The notes beneath the pieces were generated by a model that did no database searches, was not told the origin of the DNA, and saw only the letters and a list, made by a program, of their open reading frames with translations. 64,000 nucleotides of DNA from Bryopsis sp. KO-2023 (taxonomy: Eukaryota > Chlorophyta > Ulvophyceae > Bryopsidales > Bryopsidaceae). Positions within the stretch are counted from its first letter, which is position 1. Every line of letters starts with the position of its first letter. The position numbers were made by a program, and so were the translations under genes. Location of the stretch: the NCBI GenBank assembly GCA_030272585.1, contig BSYQ01000007.1, positions 5,832,001-5,896,000 of the forward strand, written 5' to 3'. This document shows positions 11,710 to 21,815 of the stretch, one piece after another.

Positions 11710-14700
11710 CTACACATCCTCCCCTTCAGATTCCTCGTACATTTCCACAGTCGAGCATCCAGCTAATGCAAGCCCAGATGCTGATTTCTGCAAAGGCCTG
11801 GACCCTTCCTCACTTCCTCCCTCTTCAGAAACCGTGGAAAACTTTTCATCACTGCCCCCCCCCATCCTGAACGTACCTGCTGCCAAAATAGCCCGACCTT
11901 TCCGTGACTTCCTCACCAATCCAGAAAAGAAACCATCCTCCATCTTCAGCAGCTCCTGAGGAACGCCAAATTCCGCAACATGGCCATGGTCCATCACAAG
12001 CACCCGATCAGAATCCATAATGGTGTTGACTCGATGGGCGATCGTCAAAACTGTCGCATCCTTCATGTTCTTGCGGATGGTATTTTGAATGAGAGCGTCT
12101 GTCTCGACGTCCACAGAAGCAGTGGCTTCATCCATCATCAAGATTTTGGACTTTCTCAACAAGGCTCTGGCCAAGCAGAACAGTTGCCTCTGACCCTGAG
12201 AAAAGTTGGATCCATTATCTACCACCGTCGTTGACAGCTTTTCTGGAAACTTCTCGATCGTCTCCTTCAAGCCAACCCCCGCCAACGCTTGCCAGAGTTC
12301 AGCATCAGGGTAAGTGTCGAAAGGGTCCAAGTTCAACCGAATTGTTCCACTGAACATGAAGGGATCTTGTGGAATCATTGACATTGCCGAACGCAAGGTA
12401 GAGAGCTTCAGCTTAGTAATGTCAACCCCATCAATCTCGATGGAACCACCAGCAGCCTCCACCATCCGATACAGCACCAAAAAGAAAGATGATTTCCCGC
12501 TTCCAGTCCTACCAGCAATCCCTATCTTTTCACCAGCTTTGATATCCAACGACACGTCCTTCACAACCAGTGGTGTGTCATCCCTGTATTTCATGGAAAC
12601 ATTCTTAATCGAGATTTTGCCTTCTGTTGGCCAGTTTTCTGGCAGCTTCTCCTCAGGTTCTTCCCCAGTTTCAATGGCCACATTTCCTTCAATCTCTGGC
12701 TTGAGGTATTGGACAATCCTTTCGACAGAATTGAAATTCGACTCAGTCTGACTGGCGGTGGTGGTCCCATGCTTGAGAAACTTGGTCAAATCAAGTGCAT
12801 ACACGAGGGACAACCCAGCCAATGCAGGGTCAATTCCACCTTGTACGGCAAGAACTCCAGCAAGCATGAGAGTGATGAGTCCGATAATATCCAATCTGGT
12901 CGACAACCACCCAGATGCAGCCTTTTGAGTATAGAAAGCTGATGCATTCCTGTTGATACTCGTGTTGGATAGGTTAACGAAATGATCTGTCAGCCCATAT
13001 GCACGGATCGTCGCTACTCCATTGATGGTTTCACCAAAGCCTGAAAAAATCAGCATTGTAAGGACATGAGGAAATTGGGGTTCAAGTGTTGAGCGAAGTA
13101 TCTGATTTTAAATCATCCAGTTCTGCACCGCCGGCCCCCCTCAGATTCTTTAATAAATTTTAATAACAATTATTTGTTTTCCATATGGCAATAACTAGTC
13201 AGAATTCACAAAGCATGAAAGAGTTCACACATATCCGTAACGTGGAAATTAACCAAATCAGGTCAGGGTAATTACGATCAACACAGTCCACAACATGCAA
13301 TGATACTTCGCAGCAAAATTGAGCAGAGCTTTCATCCAACCTGTGTAGATTGGGCTTCTCGTGATGGATTCCAATCTTTGCAGCTCCCGGGCCGACGGAA
13401 TGTACCATCGTTGAATAACGAAATAAATCAACGTGATAGGCACCAAAAAAGGGGTGAAGAGAGGGGTGGCCATGCAAATCACAAGCAGAATGCCAAAGAA
13501 CGTCCCGATACATCTCAAGAATTGGGACATCGACTGGAGCAAAGTTCCATCCATCACATCGACATCACGACTGAATCTGTTCACGATCCTCCCCGATGGA
13601 TTGGTGTCATAAAATCGCATCGGCAGTTTCAGCATGTGGACCAGCAACCAATCGTGAAGCTGCAGAGAAGCTCTCACATGGGAGAAAGAGAATTGAACTG
13701 TCCTCAGAAAGGCAACTCCACCAAAAATAATGCCGGATAATGCGTAAATCCCGATGTAGAAGCCAACCTTGGCGTCGAGCTCGTCGCTAGCCCACAGCCC
13801 AACCCATCTGTCAGTGAAAATCTTGCATGCTTGCTCCAACACCAACAGAATCAAAGCGATCGTGATAACAACAGCACCCCCAACCGCAACGCCATATCTC
13901 CCCAAAACTTCTCGACCGATGCTACCTCCCTCACGGTCCTCGATACCAGTAAGTTCCTTGCCGGACTTTCCTTGCACTGAGATTCCAGTCTCCTTGTTCA
14001 ACTCATTCGCTTTTCCTGGGAGAACCTTTTTGTCAGAATTCGGAATCGAGAAGTTCACTTTTTTCTCTGGTTTCCCAGGTCGAGCTATGGTGTGTAGATT
14101 GTTGTCGCTGGTGTTCTCTGCATCCATCTTTTCCACATTGGCTTGAATTCTTGGAGAAGAGTCCGAACTGGCACTCTCAACGTCGGGATCATCATCGTTG
14201 CTGTCTCCTGTTGAGGATCCCTCGTCAGACTCAGGGATGCTTTCAAATCCGCTTGATGTTCTTCTAACCGAGCCAGTGGATTCTTTCGTATCTGGTGTGA
14301 CGTCAGACATATTGAAGCCCGCCCTGGCCAAATCATCATGCTGCCCCATTGCCTTGATAGCACCATCCTCCAACCAAATCACTCTATCGGCTTGAGGCAA
14401 GTACTGAACTGCATTACTGACCAGGATAATGGTTTTCCCAAGTAGCGCCCCCTTGATGCAATCATCGAACAAGGCTTTACCAACGTGAGCATCCACAGCA
14501 GATAAAGGATCATCAAAGATATACACATCAGCATCAGCATAGACGGCTCGAGCAATTGACACTCTTTGTTTCTGTCCACCGCTCATGGTGATCCCCCTTT
14601 CACCGATCTCAGTCATGTCCCCTCTTTCCCAAGACTTCAAATCGGCTGTCAACTGAGCTACCTCTATCGCCTTTTCATATCTTTCTGGATCATACTCCCC

Positions 14701-16206
14701 TCCAAGAATGATATTCTCTCTCACAGTGTCGTTAATGATCCACGCTGTTTGGGCAACATACGCTACGGAACCTCCCACTTTAACAGTTCCACTGACCCTA
14801 CCGATCTGTCGAATCAGACTGGCTAAAAGACTGCTTTTCCCTGAACCCACTGCCCCCACAATCATTGTGACGGACCCTGGTTGGGCTGAAAAAGTGATAT
14901 TCCGCAATGAAGGCTCCTCTCTAGAATTATCCCATCTGAACGTTCCATCTTGAACTTCAACGAGACCCTTCTCTACCCCTTCATTTGCTTTTCCATCCTC
15001 AGCATCAGGCTTTGACAGGAACCCTTGAATTCGCTTCAACCCGACCATAGCGTTCACTGCCATGGTGATAAACATGGGCAAGAAGGACAATGGCATCCGG
15101 AGAATGGTGAAAAAGGCGAGTGCTGTGTAGGCATCCGCAGTGGTCAGATTGTTGCCAGCCAGAGAGTAGGTAGAGAAACATGCGATTGCCACGAAAACTG
15201 GCCCCACGAAGAGCAACATTGCGAAACCTCCAAAGGCAAGTGCCAATTTCCTGAGGATTTTTCCCTCCTCGTTTCGGTACTCCTGCACTCTTTTCACAAA
15301 GCTCGATTCCCAGGCGTAGAATTTGATGACGCGAATTCCATTAATGATTTCGTTCACCAGTCCGACCCGCTTGTCCGTCCACGCGGCCCTGCTCCTTTGG
15401 AGCGACCCCATGCTCTTCGACAACCTTCCCGCGGCTGGCCCGAGCGACAACATCACCGCCAAACCCACGAAAGCCGCCCAACCCACGTAGTTGTACAGTA
15501 GCACCAAGATGATGCTGACCATAACTGGAGAGCTCCACAAGGCGTGAATAGCTAACGTAGCGTCTTGAACTTTCTGCGCGTCAACCGACATCAACGTCAC
15601 GATTTTCCCAGTCGACGTGTCGCTCAACGACGCCGTGTCCGCTCTCAAGCACTTGCGGTAGATCGCTGCCATGAGGCCGTTCCTCAAGCTGGTGCCGTAC
15701 ATATTCAGTTGGAAAAACATGTGGCTCTCAATCAGAGACTGCAGCATAGGCGCCAGGAACAAGACGGCAGCGTATTCATACAGTCGCTTCTTCGAAGGGC
15801 AATCGTCGTCACCATTGCTTCGACACGTCAACCCAGCCACGATTCGGTTGAGAATCAACGGCCCAACGAAAGACAAACTCATGGAGATCGCATTCAGCAC
15901 GCCCGTAAAGATCAGTCGCGACCACGTCCCAGCAACCACCGCCCTGAGAATCTTAGGGTTGTCCCTCTTCTGTTCTCGCTCCCAGGCGGCCGCGAATCTG
16001 TCGTGCAGTTTTTCCGCTTCCAAGTCCTCCCTAACCAGCAAGTCCTTCTCCTCCAACCTCACATGCCGGCCCTGTCTAACAACTGGGCTTATAAAGCTGA
16101 ACACTAGCTTCGACAGCAGTCCAGGAGATTTCTTCTCCGGCGTGATGTCCTCTATCGGTATGTCGTCCAACCCTTTCGGGTCTCCAAGATTCACGTCCTG
16201 TTTCAT
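11710..16206 (-). CDS. ABCC (MRP-type) multidrug/conjugate exporter
   Basis: Two exons, 16206-13341 and 13040-11710, joined in phase 1 inside the conserved SPIYT-GFGETINGVATIRAYG segment; about 1398 residues. The layout is TMD1-NBD1-TMD2-NBD2 with no extra N-terminal TMD0. NBD1 has Walker A GAVGSGKSS (about residue 450), signature MSGGQKQRVSIARA (about 538) and Walker B VYIFDDPLSAVDAH. NBD2 has Walker A GRTGSGKSS (about 1128), signature FSQGQRQLFCLARALL (about 1233) and Walker B ILMMDEATASVD. NBD1 ends in Asp after Walker B where NBD2 has Glu, the usual ABCC asymmetry with a degenerate first site. It is expected to export amphipathic anions or conjugates across the plasma or vacuolar membrane. 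An in-frame ATG at 16335 is possible but adds a non-conserved extension. Confidence 0.92.
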
Positions 16207-16930
16207 CGTTCCTTGTTTCACCGCAAGCCCCTTTCGCAACGAAACGTTGCACTGTGCGTGGATACAGCCTACTACCGCTTCAAAACTGTGGGAATATTTA
16301 TCGTGGCGGCAGACAGAAAATACGACAGCTGGCATTATCTAATGTTGGATAACGAATACACCTCTCCCACGTGCTGTATTTCATTACGAAGGGGAAAAGG
16401 AGATCTTGATCATTTTGGACAAAAGGTTGTGGAGAGAAAACTCCTTTTTGGTGTGTGTTGGAACCATGTCATCGGTTGTCTTATTGCAACATGGGAATCT
16501 GTCACCAAAGGGAGGGTAACTTGTACTGTCCCTGCCCTGAGCGATTTTTAAGAGAAAACACCAAACGAGGCGAAAAATATCGACTCAACCACCCACAGAA
16601 ATTGTTCATAGCTTTGAGTCACTGGAAGTACTCCTGTTCTGCCCAAAGCCGAATTCGTCTGGCAACCCATCTCGACACACAGATGGTTGATTGAAGCATT
16701 ACTGTAGCCCATTCGCAAAATGGCAGCCTCACATCAAACCACGCAAACCACCCCCTCACACACTGCGCCCCATCCTAACCGTGTGGAAAGGGCATTGGCG
16801 AAATTTCCTTGAAGAGAAAGCATGTTCGTGTACCCTATTCGAAAAGTATATTGTTGACCCACCAGCTCCGTATTGGTTTGTAGGCCGCGGCACCTTCTTT
16901 GTTGCCGACAGCGAGGAGGTGGAGAACGAG
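16207..16930. promoter_or_regulatory. Divergent region, ABCC transporter / Mpv17-like gene 1
   Basis: The interval of 724 bases between two divergent start codons must contain both promoters. No definite motif is recognised. Confidence 0.45.
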
Positions 16931-18531
16931 ATGACGTCCCTGCAATCGAAATGCAGTTCGTTATGCTCCGCCAAGGGAATGAAAAGCGCGTTGCTTACGA
17001 GACGCGTCCCTAGCGTGCGAGTGCGATTCCTAGAACCCTGCAGGGCTCGCGCGGTGCTCTCCACTTCTTCGCCAACCGCAATCGACGAGAAGGAGGCGTC
17101 TGTAGTCGTCTTGCCAGACGCGGAATCGGTGGCTTCAATTCCTACAACTCCGCAGGATGTAGAAACGGTTGTGGAACAAGCAGAAGATGTCAGTCCTTTT
17201 CAAGCTTTTTGGCGACGCTACAACGAGCTGCTCGACGAAAAGCCCATTCTTGTAAAAAGTTTGACGTCTCTGGTGGGTTTCACGCTTGGAGACATCGTGG
17301 CCCAGACTATAGTTGGCGAGCCATACAGCGCAATCAGAACTTTGCATCTCACGATGTTTGGCGTCATTGTGGATGGACCATGCGGTAGGCCTTCTCCCAC
17401 AACCATGCTAACATCTTGACAAGTCCCCCAGAGAGTCTAAAACTGTTCCTGCCAAATGCTCTTGGAATTTCCTGGCTGGATGTGAATTATCTTTTCTGCT
17501 GCTGAAGAAATATGGCACCTCATATCCTTTGAGCAACATGCCCCATCTGACACTATTCTCACAGTGGGTAGACTATTTGAGGTTTCTCAATCCTGACCAG
17601 TAGGTTGAAACAAAGATGACTACAAGATGAGTCTATGTGGAACTGAGACCTGTTCCTTTTTTTTGCAGCTCATCTGTGGTATACCACTCTGGACAAAAAT
17701 ATATTCCCAAGAGAGCCGACATCAGCGAAAGCAATCGTTGCCAAGACTGCCATGGATCAATTGATTTGGGGTCCTTGTATCACTTGTGGCTTCTTCACAT
17801 TCATCAGGATAGTGGAGGTACCAAAGCAAAAATGATTTTACTCAGCAACACAGTTTTTCATAGATTGTAGCCTATGTCAAATCACATAGGGGCACATTCT
17901 ATAGACTGGGTAAAATCCCTACAACAGAGTTTTTTGGGATGGACTGGCTGAGCAGGGCAAAGCAAAGAGAGTTGGAGGTTCTTGGGCTGAGTCCGAGAAT
18001 GGCAGCGCAGTTCTTTGAGAAAAATCCTTGACTGATTGAGTGCTGTTTTAAATCACACAAATCCTTTCAGGGACATCCAGGCCAAATCATACCCACGATT
18101 CAGGCAGAACTCATTCCGACGGTGTTGGCGAGCTATGCCCTGTGGCCATTAGCACACTTGATAAATTTCCGGTTCATTCCTTCGCAACAGCGTATCCTGT
18201 ACATTAATGCTGTTCAGGTTTGTTGGATTTCTGGTCGTTTTACTTGACAATTCATTGCACAATGTAGTATGAGATGTACAGAATCAATGGAACAGATGTT
18301 GAGTCGTCGTGTCGCATAACTGACCGATTGGCGTTATTCCTTTATCTGACCTTTTCTCCAAGTACCTTGTGCTCTTTTCTCTGGACAAGCATACATTTGA
18401 AAATTCTCCTTTTTCTTTGTGGAAAAACTTGGCTGAAACTGTTGGTGTGCTGTCTGGTTGTTCAGATTGCGTGGACCGCTTATTTGTCCAATTTAGCTGC
18501 TCATGGGCATGCTAGTCTTCCCCATCATTGA
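16931..18531 (+). CDS. Mpv17/PMP22 family membrane protein, copy 1
   Basis: Four exons: 16931-17384, 17669-17817, 18071-18217 and 18466-18531, giving 271 residues. About 90 N-terminal residues are Arg/Ser/Ala-rich then acidic, resembling an organellar targeting peptide. The Mpv17/PMP22 domain follows: FWRRYNELLDEKPILVKS, GDIVAQ, DGPC, HLWYTTLDKNIFP, the characteristic DQLIWGP, and WPLAHLINFRFIPSQQRILY near the C-terminus. Family members have four hydrophobic helices in the mitochondrial inner, peroxisomal or sometimes plastid membrane and affect channel activity and organelle homeostasis. Exons 2-4 have the same lengths and phases as copy 2 at 32219-33658, showing tandem duplication. Confidence 0.88.
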
Positions 18532-19457
18532 TACAACTTTCTGGAGGGCACACAACCCAACATGAATGTATGTATGTCATGACTGCCTCTTTGAACCATG
18601 TATCTCCCTGCCAGAAGTCAGATGAAGAAACAGCAAATGGTGGCTGTACATTTCCGGGCGATAGTTGGCTTTCATGTGTATAGGGTGGGAGGATATGTTC
18701 AAATGACAAAAGACTGTTGGCAGAGTTGGGAAATCTCAAGCGATTTCTCTTTTTTTTGGATGGTGGGGAGGTGGATGGGTAGATTGAAGGAGAGGTGCAT
18801 GACATGTTCATATTTCATTTCATCAAGGGGGTCTGTCGGTATGTCGATTATCAAAAAAGGGATTGAAAATGACTACTTTGCTTTCATTTTTTAAGATTTC
18901 TTTATTGTTTCTTTGCTGTTCATTGATGGATTCTTTCTTTGAGGTGCATTTGAGAGAGGCGAGAGGGGAAAAAAAACAAAAAAAAACAAAAAGAAATAGT
19001 GTTTTTTTTAAGTGGGATTTATTTTAAGGGTCTGCATGGAGAAATACTTTTACTTATTGTATTAAAAATCACATTCTACAAAGAGGTGGGTTGGTCGGAG
19101 GATCGATTGTAAATGGGAACTGGGTGAAGATGGAGAAGTGAATTTGACAAGGCTCTGTATAAATCCACAATGTAACTTTTTTCTCTGTTGACCTTGATTT
19201 TCAACGGAGTGATTCCTTTGCAAAAAAATTGTGGTGGAGAAGAACGAACAATTGGACTACAGTATGCACTAATCAAAGTCTGATCATACACACATCCTCA
19301 AACTCTCCAACCCATTTGAATTATCGCCTGGGAAATTTGAAAAGAAGTGGAGGGTGGTGAGGGGTAGGGAAGTTCAATCCAGTGTGCACACCAAGGAAAG
19401 CAAAAAACTTGTGTGAACCTGTGAATTGAATTGGTGGATCTCCAGTCCTCACAATGT
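18532..19457. other. 3' flank of Mpv17-like gene 1 up to the retrotransposon
   Basis: Holds the 3' untranslated region of copy 1 and A/T-rich spacer, with A/G-rich runs near 18958-18995. I see no other gene. Confidence 0.5.
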
Positions 19458-19462
19458 CCACC

Positions 19463-19706
19463 TGTGGAGTTTCTTTGAGATAAATGGGCTGTGTGGAGGT
19501 TCTTTGAGTTAAATGGGCTGTTGGTCCATTTCTGTTTGGGGTTAGTCAGCACTTGTACAGGGAAGAAGGAAGTTCCATGTAAGAAGCAAGTGAATTAAGG
19601 GCAGTACTGTTTCAGGCACTACTTGTCTTAGGGTTTAAAGAGGACAAGGGAAACAGTAAGACTTGTAATATGATTTCTTCGAAGTGATTCTCGAATGGTT
19701 TTCACA
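19463..19706 (+). repeat. 5' LTR of the outer retrotransposon
   Basis: Begins TGTGGAG and ends TTTTCACA; base-for-base match by eye to the copy at 31725-31968. Its first 58 bases are a near-perfect tandem duplication of a 29-bp unit beginning TGTGGAG and ending AAATGGGCTG. The Gag start codon at 19695 lies within its last 12 bases. Confidence 0.95.
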
Positions 19707-19718
19707 TGGTTTCGGAGC
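19707..19718 (+). other. Primer-binding site of the outer element
   Basis: TGGTTTCGGAGC follows the LTR directly and starts with the TGG expected to pair with a tRNA CCA end. The same 12 bases lie at 20699-20710 in the nested element. I cannot name the tRNA. Confidence 0.7.
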
Positions 19719-19943
19719 CCGGCTCCTTGTCGCCACCTCTTCCATCTCTGGTGGCTCGAACTTTTACTGTGGTTTTATCTCTCCTCTCCACACCAAGCTG
19801 GAATCACACTTACTCGAGAAACATACTTACGAGCGAAGGAGAGACGCGCAATATGGCGACACTCAGAGCCAGACTCTGGACCAGCACTTGTCAAGCCAAG
19901 GACTACGCTCTCCCGGTTGTTGATACTCCTTTTGCTTATGATC

Positions 19944-19970
19944 GGTTGCGTGGAAAGCAACCCAGGGCCG
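19944..19970 (+). other. 2A-like ribosome-skipping motif in the outer Gag frame
   Basis: The codons read GCVESNPGP, preceded by a Leu/Ile-rich run (RLLILLLLMI) and followed by Thr. This matches the 2A consensus D/G-V-E-x-N-P-G-P, with Cys in place of the usual Asp before Val. In 2A peptides the Gly-Pro bond is not formed, so a leader of about 91 residues and a Gag starting with Pro would be released separately. Confidence 0.75.
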
Positions 19971-20449
19971 ACTTCGGAAACTGGGGACAAAAGGAAAATA
20001 ACGGTTTGGACTCGTGAGGTGTCTCGCTGGGCTACAACCCACGCCGAACTCATGGCAGGTGAAGATTCGTTTATCGCAAAAGCACAAGAGTTCGTTCGAC
20101 TAATGAAACCTGGAAGTCCTGCAGCGTTGTTGGCGATACAGACATATCGAAAGTGTTTGGCGGCGAATACTCCTGCGACCATGGCGCAGTACGCCCCCCT
20201 CTTACCGGATGGAGCGTTGGTACTCGAAGGCGACCCTGACGAAGTTCGGAATCAGCTACAGTGGCAGTTATTTCAAGCGCTTATGGAAGCTCGCGTTCCT
20301 AACACCGCTGAAAACGATGCAGACCGTTTGACAAAAGTAACACCTCGGCGAGAAGAGTCGCTGCAGCAGTTTTTGGAGCGATATATTCTGGAGTGCGAGC
20401 TAAGTGAATCAGTAAGCGAGTCAGATAAAAAAAGACTCCTTTTCGCTAA

Positions 20450-20696
20450 TGTTATGACGTCACACGCGTGTGTCACGGTGTGTCGCCACGTGTACATGTG
20501 TGTCGCCACGTGTGTCACCTGTCGTGACACATTTGCATCTGTCCCCACACGGTGGTAGCAGGGTCCAATCACCAAGTATGGTGATTGCTACCATGTGTAC
20601 TAGCAACGTCCATAAAAGGCGTTGGTACACTCTTTCTGGAGTTCTCGAATTCTAGAGGAAGACTTCACTGCCACTTGAAGTCAAGCAAGCACAACA
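20450..20696 (+). repeat. 5' LTR of the nested chromovirus
   Basis: Carries the palindrome TGACGTCA (CRE-type) at 20455-20462, two CACGTG E-box hexamers inside repeated GTGTGTCGCCACGTGT units, and CCATAAAAGG at 20610-20619, which could serve as a TATA-like or CArG-type element. Identical by eye to the 3' copy. Confidence 0.95.
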
Positions 20697-20698
20697 TT

Positions 20699-20710
20699 TG
20701 GTTTCGGAGC
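20699..20710 (+). other. Primer-binding site of the nested chromovirus
   Basis: TGGTTTCGGAGC lies two bases after the LTR and is the same 12-mer as in the outer element, implying the same tRNA primer. Confidence 0.65.
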
Positions 20711-21815
20711 GAAAGGAAAGGAAAAGGAAACGATAAGGAGGACAACAAGGAGGGAGCGCTTCTTGTCGAGTAAGGAAACGCCCTTGGCGAAGGTGTGCGC
20801 TTTGGGGCAAAGGTGACTTACTCTTACCTTTGAGATTTTTGTTTTTCTTTGGGATCGTTGGTGGTCAGCGGTCGTCCGCCACGGTATGCTTGAAAGAAGG
20901 TCATAGAGGACCTTAAAAAAGTGTTTCGAGTTGGTTGTGAGTGGTCGCCCGTGTCGGCCAAGTTGAGGAAGGGTCTTACAGGGCCTTTGGAATTTCTTGA
21001 TTTGTTTGTGGGAGGTCGTCCGGTTCGGTTGACGTGAAAAGAGGTCGTAAGGAACCTAAGGGTAGTGGTATAGAGTCGTTTAGAAGCTAGCCCGTGTCGG
21101 AAAAGGTTTCTGTAGGGTCGCTTGACGTTTGTAGCTTTAGATCCCATTTTCAGAAAGTGTGAGAGTGGAGATCTCGACTTTCTTTGGGGTTTCGACCACT
21201 TCTTGCGAGGTCGCCAGCACTCTGGACGTGCTTTGTTAAAGCTAGTCGACTTAGCTCGACGTTTTTCCAGAGGGTGGTTGGGTGGCTCGGTAGTTGGGTC
21301 GAAAAAGGCTACAGGGGTCGTCAGTTTTTGCCAGGAATGACAAATTCGAATTCGAATTCTGAAGTGTGAGAAACGACAAGAGTAACGCAGGTCGATTTGT
21401 TACGCTGTTGGCGTTGAAATCGATTTTGGTACTTACCTAAAGTGGTCGTCGTTTTGGCGAGGTGACAGTCGTTTTTCGTCGACTGTGGTACTGGCGCCAA
21501 ACGCGACTTCGTTTTGGTGCGACTATCGGTTTTCTTTTGTTGGCGGTGTGCCTTCTTGGCAACTGCAGGGGCGCGATTGGGCTCTTATTTTGGTGAGAGT
21601 ACCTTGAAATCGTTAACCTCCACGTCGTTTTAAGTTCGCCTGTGGCTTTCGCGCGACGCCAGTCGTGGCAAAAGTCGACAGAGTGTGTGACAGAACAGGT
21701 CGTTTCAAGTTCGACTGTGGTTTGTGCGCGACGTCAGTCGTGGCAAACGTCGAACAGTGTGACACTGAACGCACTTACAGTGTAATTCGAATTTTTCTGG
21801 TAGGAGTCTTTGGCC
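20711..21815 (+). other. Long untranslated leader of the nested chromovirus
   Basis: About 1.1 kb without a long open frame. It is rich in GTCG/CGTCGTTTT words and contains an imperfect direct repeat with a period of about 75 bp (units starting near 21624 and 21699). It may hold packaging or translation signals; that is inference. Confidence 0.5.

Noticed and set aside
16207-16335. Upstream in-frame ATG of the ABCC gene
   Set aside because: It would add 43 residues rich in Cys and His with no likeness to ABCC N-termini; the ATG at 16206 gives the usual cytosolic start.
20470-20655. 61-codon open frame in the nested LTR, repeated in the 3' LTR
   Set aside because: It starts at GTG, is Cys/Thr-rich because of the GTGTGTC repeats, and spans the promoter region; the duplication merely reflects LTR identity.
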